Shown here one piece after another: positions 1 through 5,920 of a stretch of 7,314 bases of DNA (position 1 is its first letter; each line of letters begins with the position of its first letter). The DNA lies in contig VERK01000112.1 in assembly GCA_018882725.1 (NCBI GenBank), positions 1 to 7,314 on the forward strand. Reading direction: 5' to 3'. The translations under genes and the position numbers were made by a program. Under the pieces are notes generated by a model. It saw only the letters and a program-made list of their open reading frames with translations. It made no database searches and was not told the origin of the DNA. Source of the DNA: Actinomycetota bacterium. GTDB taxonomy: Bacteria; Actinomycetota; Acidimicrobiia; Acidimicrobiales; Ilumatobacteraceae.

Positions 1-714
1 AGCCAGTGCTTCGAGGATGTCGGCCGTTTCGCGGGTCATCGATGCAAACGGTGAGTGATCGGTGTCGAGTTCGATCGTGTGAGTGCATCGCGTGGCCATG
101 AGGCGTTGGTGTTCGGGATGCACCGAGTCGTCGCGCGTACACAACACGTAGGTGGAGGCGATGTGGTCGCGTCCGTTGCCGGTGACCGGCTGGGTGACGG
201 TCGACATCGGCTGCGGCGAGAGACGGGCCAACGACGATGTGATCGTGGCCTCGTCACAGCAGTTGTAGAGAGCAGGCCCGGCCAACACGGGGTCGAGAAC
301 CGACGTGCCGTCGGGCTGGCCCACCATCGCGGCCCCGAGGCCCACGTCGTGACGCGGGAACGACCCGAGCGCACTCATGACCGACTCGCCCGAGTTCAAG
401 GCGAATGCCGCCACGTACACCAGATGACTCGCGAGGGGAGTGCGGTGACTCGCCTCGGTGATCACGGCGCCGCCGTAACTATGGCCCACCAACACCGGCT
501 CGTTCACGCCGCGATCGCGCAGCAACGTGAGCACGTTCGACACCTCGGCGGCGTCGCCGTACAGATCGGAGAGTGGGGCGGTGGAGGCTCCGTGTCCGGG
601 GAGATCGATCGCCAGACTCGGCACGCCGCGTCGCTCGAGTTCGGCCTGGAGCGACGCCCAGCACCACGCACCGTGCCAGGCGCCATGGACGAGCACCACG
701 TGACGAACTGTCAT
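1..714 (-). CDS. Alpha/beta hydrolase (esterase-like), 3' end cut by window edge
   Basis: Reading the minus strand from an ATG at 714 gives 238 codons with no stop before the window edge, so the C-terminus is missing, probably only a few residues given the usual family length of about 240-270. The product is a cytosolic serine hydrolase of the alpha/beta fold. Visible landmarks are the oxyanion-hole motif HGAWHGAWCW (residues 10-19), the nucleophile elbow GHSYGG (77-82, Ser79), a likely acid at Asp195/Asp196 in CTRDDSVHP, and the catalytic His220 in DTDHSPF. The HGAWHGAWCW motif resembles the methylesterase/hydroxynitrile-lyase-like group, which cleaves small esters; the substrate here cannot be told. 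It lies 48 bases downstream of the small membrane protein on the same strand and may be co-transcribed with it. No Shine-Dalgarno or TANNNT box is visible before this ATG; the start was chosen because the first strand and oxyanion motif follow at once. The family call is firm, the specificity is not. Confidence 0.93.
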   Translation of the reverse strand, partial: MTVRHVVLVHGAWHGAWCWASLQAELERRGVPSLAIDLPGHGASTAPLSDLYGDAAEVSNVLTLLRDRGVNEPVLVGHSYGGAVITEASHRTPLASHLVYVAAFALNSGESVMSALGSFPRHDVGLGAAMVGQPDGTSVLDPVLAGPALYNCCDEATITSSLARLSPQPMSTVTQPVTGNGRDHIASTYVLCTRDDSVHPEHQRLMATRCTHTIELDTDHSPFASMTRETADILEALA

Positions 715-725
715 GAGGCGATGGT

Positions 726-760
726 GTCACCCCGGGCCGGGTCGGGCCGAATCAGGTGAC
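726..760 (-). other. Candidate intercistronic stem-loop
   Basis: GTCACC (726-731) pairs with GGTGAC (755-760). Inside, GGCC at 735-738 can pair with GGCC at 745-748 around a six-base loop, with a 3/6-base internal loop between the two stems. The structure lies just after the stop of the two-helix membrane protein and before the hydrolase start. There is no T-run, so it is not a classical intrinsic terminator; it could be an intercistronic hairpin, or chance in GC-rich DNA. Confidence 0.25.
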
Positions 761-762
761 TG

Positions 763-996
763 TCAGCGGCGGGCCGGCAGCGAGGTGTTGACCCAGCTGG
801 CCGCGAAACCAACGGCCAACGTGCCGAGGACGAGCGAGCCGTCGGAGACGTCGGTGGTTGCCGACAGGACCATGGCGGTCGCGGCGGCGATGACGCTCAG
901 TACGAAGGCCAGGACGCGAGTGTGCACGCGACGGACGAGGTCGAGGCGTAGCGGTCGGACTTCTCGGTTGCGGTCGATGGGGTGAAGAGTCAGCAT
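763..996 (-). CDS. Small hypothetical membrane protein with two transmembrane helices (77 aa)
   Basis: I do not recognise the family. The 77-residue product has a basic N-terminal part (residues 9-27, rich in Arg), then two hydrophobic stretches at about 28-48 and 55-71, separated by a short polar turn (TTDVSDGS), and a short basic tail ending in PARR. By the positive-inside rule both ends are probably cytoplasmic. The ATG at 996 is supported by a GAGG eight bases upstream, the only good Shine-Dalgarno seen before any start in this window. It is followed on the same strand by the alpha/beta hydrolase, with 48 bases and a possible hairpin between. It is divergent from the SDR gene across a 123-base intergenic region. 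The frame is believable because of the Shine-Dalgarno and the coherent hydrophobic pattern, but a small gene without a known family carries some risk. Confidence 0.7.
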   Translation of the reverse strand: MLTLHPIDRNREVRPLRLDLVRRVHTRVLAFVLSVIAAATAMVLSATTDVSDGSLVLGTLAVGFAASWVNTSLPARR

Positions 997-1004
997 GTCA
1001 ATCG

Positions 1005-1008
1005 CCTC
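1005..1008 (-). promoter_or_regulatory. Shine-Dalgarno site of the two-helix membrane protein
   Basis: The minus strand reads GAGG with eight bases to the ATG at 996. It fixes that start, and it stands out because the neighbouring genes lack such a site. Confidence 0.55.
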
Positions 1009-1083
1009 GTGGAACTGATGATGCCAGCGTGGTGTGACGTGTCGTACGGGTTGTCATCGAATTGGAGTCGTCGTCACACAATC

Positions 1084-1119
1084 GGAACAATCCGGCCGGC
1101 CACTCGTAACCTGCGCGTC
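1084..1119 (+). promoter_or_regulatory. Leaderless-type promoter of the SDR gene
   Basis: TAACCT at 1107-1112 matches the actinobacterial -10 consensus TANNNT and is followed by seven bases and then the ATG at 1120, so transcription would start at or next to the start codon. No TTGACA-like -35 is seen; instead GGAACAA sits at 1084-1090, 16 bases before the hexamer. An eight-base palindrome, GGCCGGCC (1094-1101), lies in the spacer. The placement decides the SDR start. Confidence 0.55.
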
Positions 1120-1902
1120 ATGACTGCGTCGCCTACCACTACCCACAAGCCTCTCGACGTCTTCCGACTCGACGGCCGCGTCGCCATCGTGACGGGCGCT
1201 TCGGCTGGTCTCGGTGCGCACTTCGCCCGTGTGCTGCACGCAGCCGGAGCGAAAGTGTCGGTGGCGGCCCGCCGAGTCGAGCGCCTCGAATCGCTCGTGG
1301 CCGAACTGCCCGGTGCCATCGCCATCGGCGCCGACGTGAGCTCGCCGTCCGACCGCGAGCGGCTGGTGGCCGAGACCACCGAACGACTCGGACCGCCAAA
1401 GATCCTCGTCAACAACGCGGGCATCGGGCACAAGGTCGCCGTCGAGGACGAAGACCTCGAGACGTTCCGTGAAACCATGGAAGTGAACGTGACGGCCCTC
1501 TGGCATCTGTCGAAGCTGGTGGCGCCGCACATGATCGCCGACGGTGGCGGCAACATCGTGAATATCGCGTCGATGTACGGAATCGTCGGGGCCGCGCCGG
1601 TGAAACAGGCGCACTATTGCGCATCCAAAGGTGCCGTCATCAATCTCACGCGCGAACTAGCGCTGCAGTGGGCGCGCAAGGGCATTCGCGTGAACGCGTT
1701 GTGCCCTGGTTGGTTCCCCACCGAGATGACCGTGGCCATGGAAGAAGAGGCGAGCATGGCGTACGTACGTCAGATGTCGCCGTTGCCACGCCTCGGCGAA
1801 CTCGACGAACTCAACGGTGCGCTGTTGCTTCTCGCATCCGATGCCGCATCGTTCATGGTCGGCCAGACCGTCGTGGTCGACGGCGGCTGGACCGCGCGTT
1901 GA
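1120..1902 (+). CDS. SDR family NAD(P)-dependent oxidoreductase (260 aa)
   Basis: A classical short-chain dehydrogenase/reductase, a soluble Rossmann-fold enzyme that interconverts alcohols and ketones with NAD(P)(H). The cofactor motif TGASAGLG is at residues 25-32, Asp72 in GADVSS fits the adenine-binding position, NNAG is at 98-101, the structural Asn is at 123, and the catalytic Ser-Tyr-Lys are Ser151, Tyr166 and Lys170 (YCASK). The end, VVVDGGWTAR, is typical of FabG/glucose-dehydrogenase-like members. Basic residues after strand 2 (ARRVER) hint at NADP preference, which is inference. A longer reading frame begins at 982, but its extra 46 residues have no SDR character and would overlap the divergent gene; the ATG at 1120 gives the normal family length and sits seven bases after a TANNNT box. 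The stop overlaps the TTG start of the next gene. The substrate cannot be predicted. Confidence 0.95.
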   Translation: MTASPTTTHKPLDVFRLDGRVAIVTGASAGLGAHFARVLHAAGAKVSVAARRVERLESLVAELPGAIAIGADVSSPSDRERLVAETTERLGPPKILVNNAGIGHKVAVEDEDLETFRETMEVNVTALWHLSKLVAPHMIADGGGNIVNIASMYGIVGAAPVKQAHYCASKGAVINLTRELALQWARKGIRVNALCPGWFPTEMTVAMEEEASMAYVRQMSPLPRLGELDELNGALLLLASDAASFMVGQTVVVDGGWTAR

Positions 1903-2219
1903 TCCTGCACCTCGCGGTTCGTTCCGACTGGCACGCCGCACGGGCGAGCGGGTCGTACCCGTGGTCCACCCGCGGTCGTACCGTCGAGCAAGAGGGATAC
2001 GTGCACTGCAGTCACGATCACCAGTGGCGCGGTGTTCGCGATCGTTTCTACGCCGATCTCGCCGACGACGAACTCGTTCTGTTGGTGGTGGACGAAACCA
2101 AGTTGTCGTCGCCGGTCGTGGTCGAGCAGATCGGTGGTGCGCCCGAAGCGTTTCCGCACATTTACGGTCCGCTCGACATCGCGGCCGTGGTCGAAGAGCG
2201 CGCTGTCACGCGCGATTGA
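1899..2219 (+). CDS. DUF952 family protein (106 aa), TTG start overlapping the SDR stop
   Basis: The product matches the small DUF952 family, cytosolic proteins of about 100-120 residues without an assigned biochemical function. Diagnostic features are the N-terminal ILHLA followed by Trp11, Tyr20, the EGYVHCS box (32-38), Gln42, a hydrophobic strand LVLLVVDE (59-66) and the C-terminal FPHIYGPL (85-92). The family core begins immediately after the TTG at 1899, and no ATG or GTG in this frame could serve without losing it, so TTG is the best start. The stop and start share TTGA (TTG at 1899-1901, TGA at 1900-1902), a geometry typical of translational coupling, and there is no Shine-Dalgarno. 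It therefore probably depends on translation of the SDR. The gene ends six bases before the convergent amidase stop. Confidence 0.88.
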   Translation: MILHLAVRSDWHAARASGSYPWSTRGRTVEQEGYVHCSHDHQWRGVRDRFYADLADDELVLLVVDETKLSSPVVVEQIGGAPEAFPHIYGPLDIAAVVEERAVTRD

Positions 2220-2235
2220 TCAGGTTCAGATCGCG
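2198..2235. terminator. Possible hairpins at a convergent gene junction
   Basis: Two short inverted repeats overlap here: GCGCG (2198-2202) with CGCGC (2209-2213), six-base loop, and CGCGAT (2211-2216) with ATCGCG (2230-2235), thirteen-base loop. They share bases and so exclude each other. They straddle the stop codons of the DUF952 gene and the amidase and could act on both strands. No T-run follows, so an intrinsic terminator is unproven. Confidence 0.2.
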
Positions 2236-3665
2236 GGGGTCAGGTGCGCCCACGGCGCGGCCGTTTCGAGCTGCGACGCCAATCTGATGAGGACGTCTTC
2301 GCGACCGTAGGCGGCGACCAGTTGGATTCCGACCGGTAGTCCTTCGGGTGTGCGATGCAACGGAAGGCTGATGGCAGGTTGGCCGCTCTGGTTGAACTGA
2401 CCCGTGAACGTGACCCACTCGCCCGCGCGCGCGAGCGGTGCCATCGGACGACCCGGATCGTTGACGATCGTGCCGACCTTCAGGGCTGGCTCTGACGTGG
2501 TGGGCGTGACGAGGATGTCCCAGCCGTCGGCCCACCACTGCTGCAATCGACGACGGTACGTGGAGGTCCCGGCGAGGGCCGCCGCGTAGTCGACACCCGA
2601 CACCTTCTCGGCGAACTTGGCTTGGGCCCAGTTCATGAGTTCGACGTCGTCGACGGTGATCTCACGACCGAGGGTGTCGGCGAAGCGACGCAATGACATG
2701 CCCATGTTGGTGCTCCACATCGCGGCGAAGGTGCTCGTCTGCGAGGTGTCGGCCAGCACATCGGGCCACGCCGCTTCCACGTTGTGCCCGAGCGACTCGA
2801 GGAGTGCGCCTACGGCGTTCACGCCCTTGGAGCATTCCTGGTGCACCGCGAAACCACGTGGGCTGTGATCGAGAATTCCGATTCGCAAGCGACCAGTCGG
2901 TGCGCCGAGTTCGTCGACGTACGGCCGAGCGGGCGGTGGTGCGATGACGGTGTCGCCCACGCCCGGGCCGTGCACGGCATCGAGCAAGCGAGCAGTGTCT
3001 CGGACGGAGCGGCTCACACACAATTCGACACCGAGTCCACTTTCGTCGCGGAACGGCGCCAACGTGATCCGACCCTGTGAGGGCTTGAGCCCGACCAGGC
3101 CGCAACACGCGGCTGGAATACGAATGGACCCACCACCATCACTCGCGTGCGCGATCGGCACCATGCCGGCGGCCACGGCGGCCGCGGCGCCACCGCTCGA
3201 TCCTCCTGATGTGCGCGATGTGTCCCATGGATTGCGAGTGGGGCCCCACGCTTCGGGTTCTGTCACCGGAACGCTGCCGAGTTCGGGGCTGTTCGAACGA
3301 CCGAGCGACACGAGCCCGGCCGACTTGAATCGGCTCACGAGCGTGGTGTCGGCGGGAGCGATGTAGTTGGCCGCCTTGAACGCCTTGTTTCCGTGGCTGA
3401 TCGGGAGACCGGCCTCGGTTGCGTGAAGATCCTTCAGCAGATACGGAACACCGCGAAATGGTCCGGAGGGCAGCGACGGGTCACTCGCTGCGCGACGTGC
3501 ATGGTCGTACCAGCGGTAGGTGACAGCGTTCAACGCACCGTCAAGACGTTCGATGCGTTCGGCCGCGGCGTCCACGAGTTCGAGTGGCGATGCATCGCCC
3601 CGTGCGACCATCTCGGCTTGAGCGGTGGCGTCGAGCCAGCGGGTGTCATCCGACAGTGAAGTCAT
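2226..3665 (-). CDS. Amidase-signature family hydrolase (479 aa)
   Basis: A full-length member of the amidase signature family, which hydrolyses amide bonds through a Ser-cisSer-Lys triad. The triad is visible as Lys78 (VPYLLKDL), Ser156 in GGSSGG (154-159) and nucleophile Ser180 in DGGGSIRIP; the 24-residue Ser-Ser spacing equals that of fatty-acid amide hydrolase. The following stretch, PAACCGLVGLKPSQGRI (184-200), and the C-terminal GQPAISLP and GLPVGIQLVA are also typical. Length and motif wording recall the 6-aminohexanoate-cyclic-dimer hydrolase (NylA)-type branch, but substrate range in this family is broad and cannot be read from sequence. It is not GatA-specific: no gatB or gatC is adjacent. 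The N-terminus has no signal peptide, so it is cytosolic. The ATG at 3665 lies near a plausible -10 box. It is divergent from the transporter (66 bases apart) and convergent with the DUF952 gene. Confidence 0.95.
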   Translation of the reverse strand: MTSLSDDTRWLDATAQAEMVARGDASPLELVDAAAERIERLDGALNAVTYRWYDHARRAASDPSLPSGPFRGVPYLLKDLHATEAGLPISHGNKAFKAANYIAPADTTLVSRFKSAGLVSLGRSNSPELGSVPVTEPEAWGPTRNPWDTSRTSGGSSGGAAAAVAAGMVPIAHASDGGGSIRIPAACCGLVGLKPSQGRITLAPFRDESGLGVELCVSRSVRDTARLLDAVHGPGVGDTVIAPPPARPYVDELGAPTGRLRIGILDHSPRGFAVHQECSKGVNAVGALLESLGHNVEAAWPDVLADTSQTSTFAAMWSTNMGMSLRRFADTLGREITVDDVELMNWAQAKFAEKVSGVDYAAALAGTSTYRRRLQQWWADGWDILVTPTTSEPALKVGTIVNDPGRPMAPLARAGEWVTFTGQFNQSGQPAISLPLHRTPEGLPVGIQLVAAYGREDVLIRLASQLETAAPWAHLTPAI

Positions 3666-3673
3666 GGGCCTGT

Positions 3674-3702
3674 CTTATCAGGGCGTGAGCGTGCAGGAAC
3701 AA
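3674..3702 (-). promoter_or_regulatory. Candidate promoter of the amidase gene
   Basis: On the minus strand TTGTTC (3702-3697) is followed after 17 bases by GATAAG (3679-3674), with eight bases to the ATG at 3665. Read one step on, TAAGAC with six bases to the ATG gives a near-TANNNT fit. Either reading implies a leaderless or nearly leaderless mRNA. Its -35 overlaps the upstream region of the divergent transporter. Confidence 0.4.
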
Positions 3703-3717
3703 CGGCTTCGCCGTCAC

Positions 3718-3723
3718 TAGGGT
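3718..3723 (+). promoter_or_regulatory. Leaderless-type -10 box of the transporter gene
   Basis: TAGGGT matches TANNNT and is followed by eight bases and then the GTG at 3732. A GGAACAA sits at 3696-3702, 15 bases upstream, the same arrangement as before the SDR gene. A five-base-pair inverted repeat (ACGGC/GCCGT, 3702-3714) lies in the spacer. Confidence 0.5.
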
Positions 3724-3731
3724 GATCACTC

Positions 3732-5003
3732 GTGCCCGAGGCCGCCTCACTCACTGATCCTGCTCGGAGCAACCGCGCCCTGTTGCGGCACGCGTCCGTC
3801 CGGCGCGTGCTCGGGTCGAGCGTCTGTGTGAACGCGGGGGTGATGCTCCAGGCCACGGCTCTCGGCAAACAGGTGTACGACATCACCGGTCGTGAGCTCG
3901 ACATCGGCTTGCTCGGACTGGCCGAGTTCCTGCCCGCCGCGTTGTTGGTTCTCGTGACCGGCTCGGTGGCCGACCGTTTCAATCGCAAGATCGTCGGGTC
4001 GCTCGCGGTCTCCGGTGAGTTGATCTGTTCGATCGCGTTGGCGTTGTACGCGATGTCGAAGCCGACGGCTGTCTGGCCGCTCTTCGTCATCGCGGTTGGA
4101 TTCGGAGCCTGTCGCGCGTTCGCGGCGCCATCGATTCGTTCGATTCCACCGATGGTCGCACCGGATGGAACGCTGCCACGCGTCATTGCGTTGTACTCGG
4201 CCACGTGGACCGGCGCCGCCATTGTCGGTCCGGCCGCGAGCGGTTTCTTGTACGCAGTCGATCCGTCGTTGTCGTATTGGGCCTCGGCCGCGCTCATCGT
4301 TCTCGGGATCTGGCAGTTGGCTCGTGTGAAGTTCTTGCGACAGCCTGATCCGCCGGCTCCCGACTCGAAGGTCACGTTGAGCTCAGCCTTCGAGGGGCTC
4401 CGCTTCATTCGCCGCACACCCATCTTGCTGGCGGCAATCTCACTCGATCTCTTCGCCGTTCTCTTCGGTGGCGCGGTCGCTCTGTTGCCGGCAATCGCGG
4501 AAGATCGTCTCGGGGTGGGTGACGTGGCGTATGGCTGGTTACGCGCGGCTCCGGGGATCGGGGCCGCACTCATGGCGATACTTCTCGCCTCGCGTCCCGT
4601 CACGCGTCGAATCGGAAACGTGTTGCTGGTGGCCGTCGGTGTGTTCGGTGTCGCCACGGTGTTTCTTGGAATCACCACCAGTTACGTAGTCGCGTTCGCC
4701 TGCTTGGTGATTCTCGCCGGGGCCGACATGGTGAGTGTGTTCATCCGCAGCACGTTGGTCCCGCTCGTGACACCCGATGACAAGCGCGGACGCGTGATGG
4801 CGGTCGAGAACGTGTTCATCGGCGCAAGTAACGAACTCGGCGCCTTCGAGAGCGGAGTAGCCGCGCAGGCCTTCGGTACTCAGGCTGCGGTCATCGGAGG
4901 AGGAGTGGCCACGCTCGGCGTGGTGGCCGCGTACTCGGTGGCGTTCCCCGCTCTGCGTCGTGTGAACCGGTTCGAGGAGCTCGATCCGGACCCTACGCCT
5001 TGA
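3732..5003 (+). CDS. Major facilitator superfamily transporter, EntS-like (423 aa)
   Basis: A polytopic inner-membrane transporter with roughly 10-12 hydrophobic segments. The MFS loop 2-3 motif appears as GSVADRFNRK (77-86). Features resembling the EntS/MFS_3 branch include the early NAGVMLQATALGKQVYDITG region, RAFAAPSIRSIPP (128-140), a central SLDLFAVLFGGAVALLPAIA helix (237-256) and NELGAFESG (367-375). The best-known relative, EntS, exports the siderophore enterobactin, but many actinobacterial members are simply proton-driven drug or metabolite exporters, and no siderophore genes are nearby. The GTG at 3732 is the first possible start because an in-frame TGA lies at 3723-3725. The gene is divergent from the amidase and overlaps the next, convergent gene by 11 bases. 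The long open frame antisense to its first half is not taken as a gene. The family is secure; the cargo is unknown. Confidence 0.93.
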   Translation: MPEAASLTDPARSNRALLRHASVRRVLGSSVCVNAGVMLQATALGKQVYDITGRELDIGLLGLAEFLPAALLVLVTGSVADRFNRKIVGSLAVSGELICSIALALYAMSKPTAVWPLFVIAVGFGACRAFAAPSIRSIPPMVAPDGTLPRVIALYSATWTGAAIVGPAASGFLYAVDPSLSYWASAALIVLGIWQLARVKFLRQPDPPAPDSKVTLSSAFEGLRFIRRTPILLAAISLDLFAVLFGGAVALLPAIAEDRLGVGDVAYGWLRAAPGIGAALMAILLASRPVTRRIGNVLLVAVGVFGVATVFLGITTSYVVAFACLVILAGADMVSVFIRSTLVPLVTPDDKRGRVMAVENVFIGASNELGAFESGVAAQAFGTQAAVIGGGVATLGVVAAYSVAFPALRRVNRFEELDPDPTP

Positions 5004-5862
5004 CGGCGAGCCACACGATCAGTGGCACCACGATCCACGACAGGACGAGAAGAACGATCGCGTAGGCCGCGAAGTTGTAGCTCTCGTCGCGTGGCGGTTT
5101 GCCAGCTGCGCCGACCGTCTCCCACAACGCTCGCATCGGCTGATCGGTCGACAACTTGATTCGGCGTCGAGCCACGCTCGCGCTGAAGAGTGCGACCCAC
5201 GACAACGACGCGAGCACCACGAACAGAACGACGCCGAGCACGATCACACCCGCGGTGGTGTCGAGCGCCGCGCGAGCAGCGCTTTGTACACCGCTCACGA
5301 CCGAAGTGAGTACCGCGCCACCGAGCAGAAAGGTGGGGAGTCCGAGCGCCTTGGTGTTCATGCCCGCTTGCACGCGCCGCATGTCGAGCCGTGATCGCCG
5401 CAACATCGATCGATCGGGAGTGCCCCACGGCGAGTTGGCCTCACGTCGTTCGTACAAACCGGCCACACGGCCGGCCAATCGATTGATGTGGCTGCGCACG
5501 ATCCAGCGCGTGACCTGTTGGACCAGCCACTGGGCGACCGGTTTCAGCGGCCCGAGGCGTCGCATCTCGGCTGGTCGGGCACCATTGCGGTCGAGTACCT
5601 CGAGTCCGCGAACCATCATGCGGTGTGCCTCTTCGAAACGATCGGGTCGATGCAACGGATGGATGGCCGACATCTCGGCCACCATTTCCTTCTCCACCTT
5701 GCCCCTGCCGCCGATCTGGGTCAGCAGCACGTCCTTCTCCTCGTCGGTGTCGGCCCGCAAAACACGAAGGGCGTCGAGGCGATCGAGCAGGAGTTCAGCC
5801 GCCGTCTCGATCGTCGGCTCGCTCGAGGAGTCGCTTCTCCGTTCACCGGCTGATTCGTTCAC
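4993..5862 (-). CDS. Uncharacterised membrane protein with soluble N-terminal region (289 aa)
   Basis: I do not recognise a named family. The first 15 residues are polar and probably disordered, residues 17-65 look helical and charged with possible coiled-coil character, and a conserved-looking segment HPLHRPDRFEEAHRMMVRGL (68-87) is followed by an Arg-rich region (100-168). Three hydrophobic stretches follow at about 175-195, 205-230 and 263-287, joined by a basic loop (ARRRIKLSTD) and a loop with PRDESYNF. The likely topology is a cytoplasmic N-terminal domain anchored by two or three C-terminal helices. The GTG at 5862 is preceded by TATTTT with seven bases between, the best leaderless promoter in the window. 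It is divergent from mscL (58 bases apart) and its stop lies inside the 3' end of the transporter. Coherent hydrophobicity and promoter support a real gene; no function can be assigned. Confidence 0.85.
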   Translation of the reverse strand: MNESAGERRSDSSSEPTIETAAELLLDRLDALRVLRADTDEEKDVLLTQIGGRGKVEKEMVAEMSAIHPLHRPDRFEEAHRMMVRGLEVLDRNGARPAEMRRLGPLKPVAQWLVQQVTRWIVRSHINRLAGRVAGLYERREANSPWGTPDRSMLRRSRLDMRRVQAGMNTKALGLPTFLLGGAVLTSVVSGVQSAARAALDTTAGVIVLGVVLFVVLASLSWVALFSASVARRRIKLSTDQPMRALWETVGAAGKPPRDESYNFAAYAIVLLVLSWIVVPLIVWLAVKA

Positions 5863-5869
5863 GATTCGG

Positions 5870-5875
5870 AAAATA
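5870..5875 (-). promoter_or_regulatory. Leaderless-type -10 box of the 289-aa membrane protein
   Basis: The minus strand reads TATTTT, seven bases before the GTG at 5862, a close match to TANNNT. A weak -35 candidate (CTGCGA) lies about 17 bases further upstream. This AT-rich hexamer stands out against the GC-rich surroundings. Confidence 0.55.
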
Positions 5876-5907
5876 GTCGGTGTCGGGCGGATTCGCAGAC
5901 GGGTCGT

Positions 5908-5913
5908 TACCGT
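5908..5913 (+). promoter_or_regulatory. Leaderless-type -10 box of mscL
   Basis: TACCGT matches TANNNT, with seven bases (AGGGGGC) to the GTG at 5921. The G-run looks like a Shine-Dalgarno but ends one base before the start codon, too close to work as one. No clear -35 is visible. It probably drives mscL and the lipoprotein gene together. Confidence 0.5.
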
Positions 5914-5920
5914 AGGGGGC

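Noticed and set aside
479..730. Minus-strand frame starting at a GTG just upstream of the hydrolase ATG
   Set aside because: It reads the hydrolase region in a different frame and gives an Arg-rich product without any motif.
55..759. Long plus-strand open frame (234 codons)
   Set aside because: It is antisense to the alpha/beta hydrolase, whose catalytic motifs are unmistakable; the plus-strand product is His/Arg-rich and shows no domain.
1094..1101. GGCCGGCC palindrome upstream of the SDR as an operator
   Set aside because: The same eight bases also occur inside the coding region near 5470, and such strings are common in GC-rich DNA; position alone is not enough.
982..1119. N-terminal extension of the SDR to an ATG at 982
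   Set aside because: The extra 46 residues do not look like SDR sequence, would overlap the divergent gene's 5' end, and the TANNNT box seven bases before 1120 supports the shorter form.
1054..1614. Minus-strand open frame (186 codons) opposite the SDR
   Set aside because: Antisense shadow in GC-rich DNA; Arg/His-rich product without recognisable structure.
1617..1898. Upstream extension of the DUF952 frame
   Set aside because: This part lies inside the SDR in another frame and encodes Arg-rich nonsense; the family core begins at 1899.
3662..4678. Minus-strand open frame of 338 codons
   Set aside because: Antisense to the MFS transporter; its Thr/Ala/Arg-rich composition is the usual mirror of membrane-protein codons. 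It also lacks any motif.
5156..5920. Plus-strand extension of the mscL frame by 255 codons
   Set aside because: It is antisense to the 289-aa membrane protein and Ser/Arg-rich; MscL similarity begins only at the GTG at 5921.
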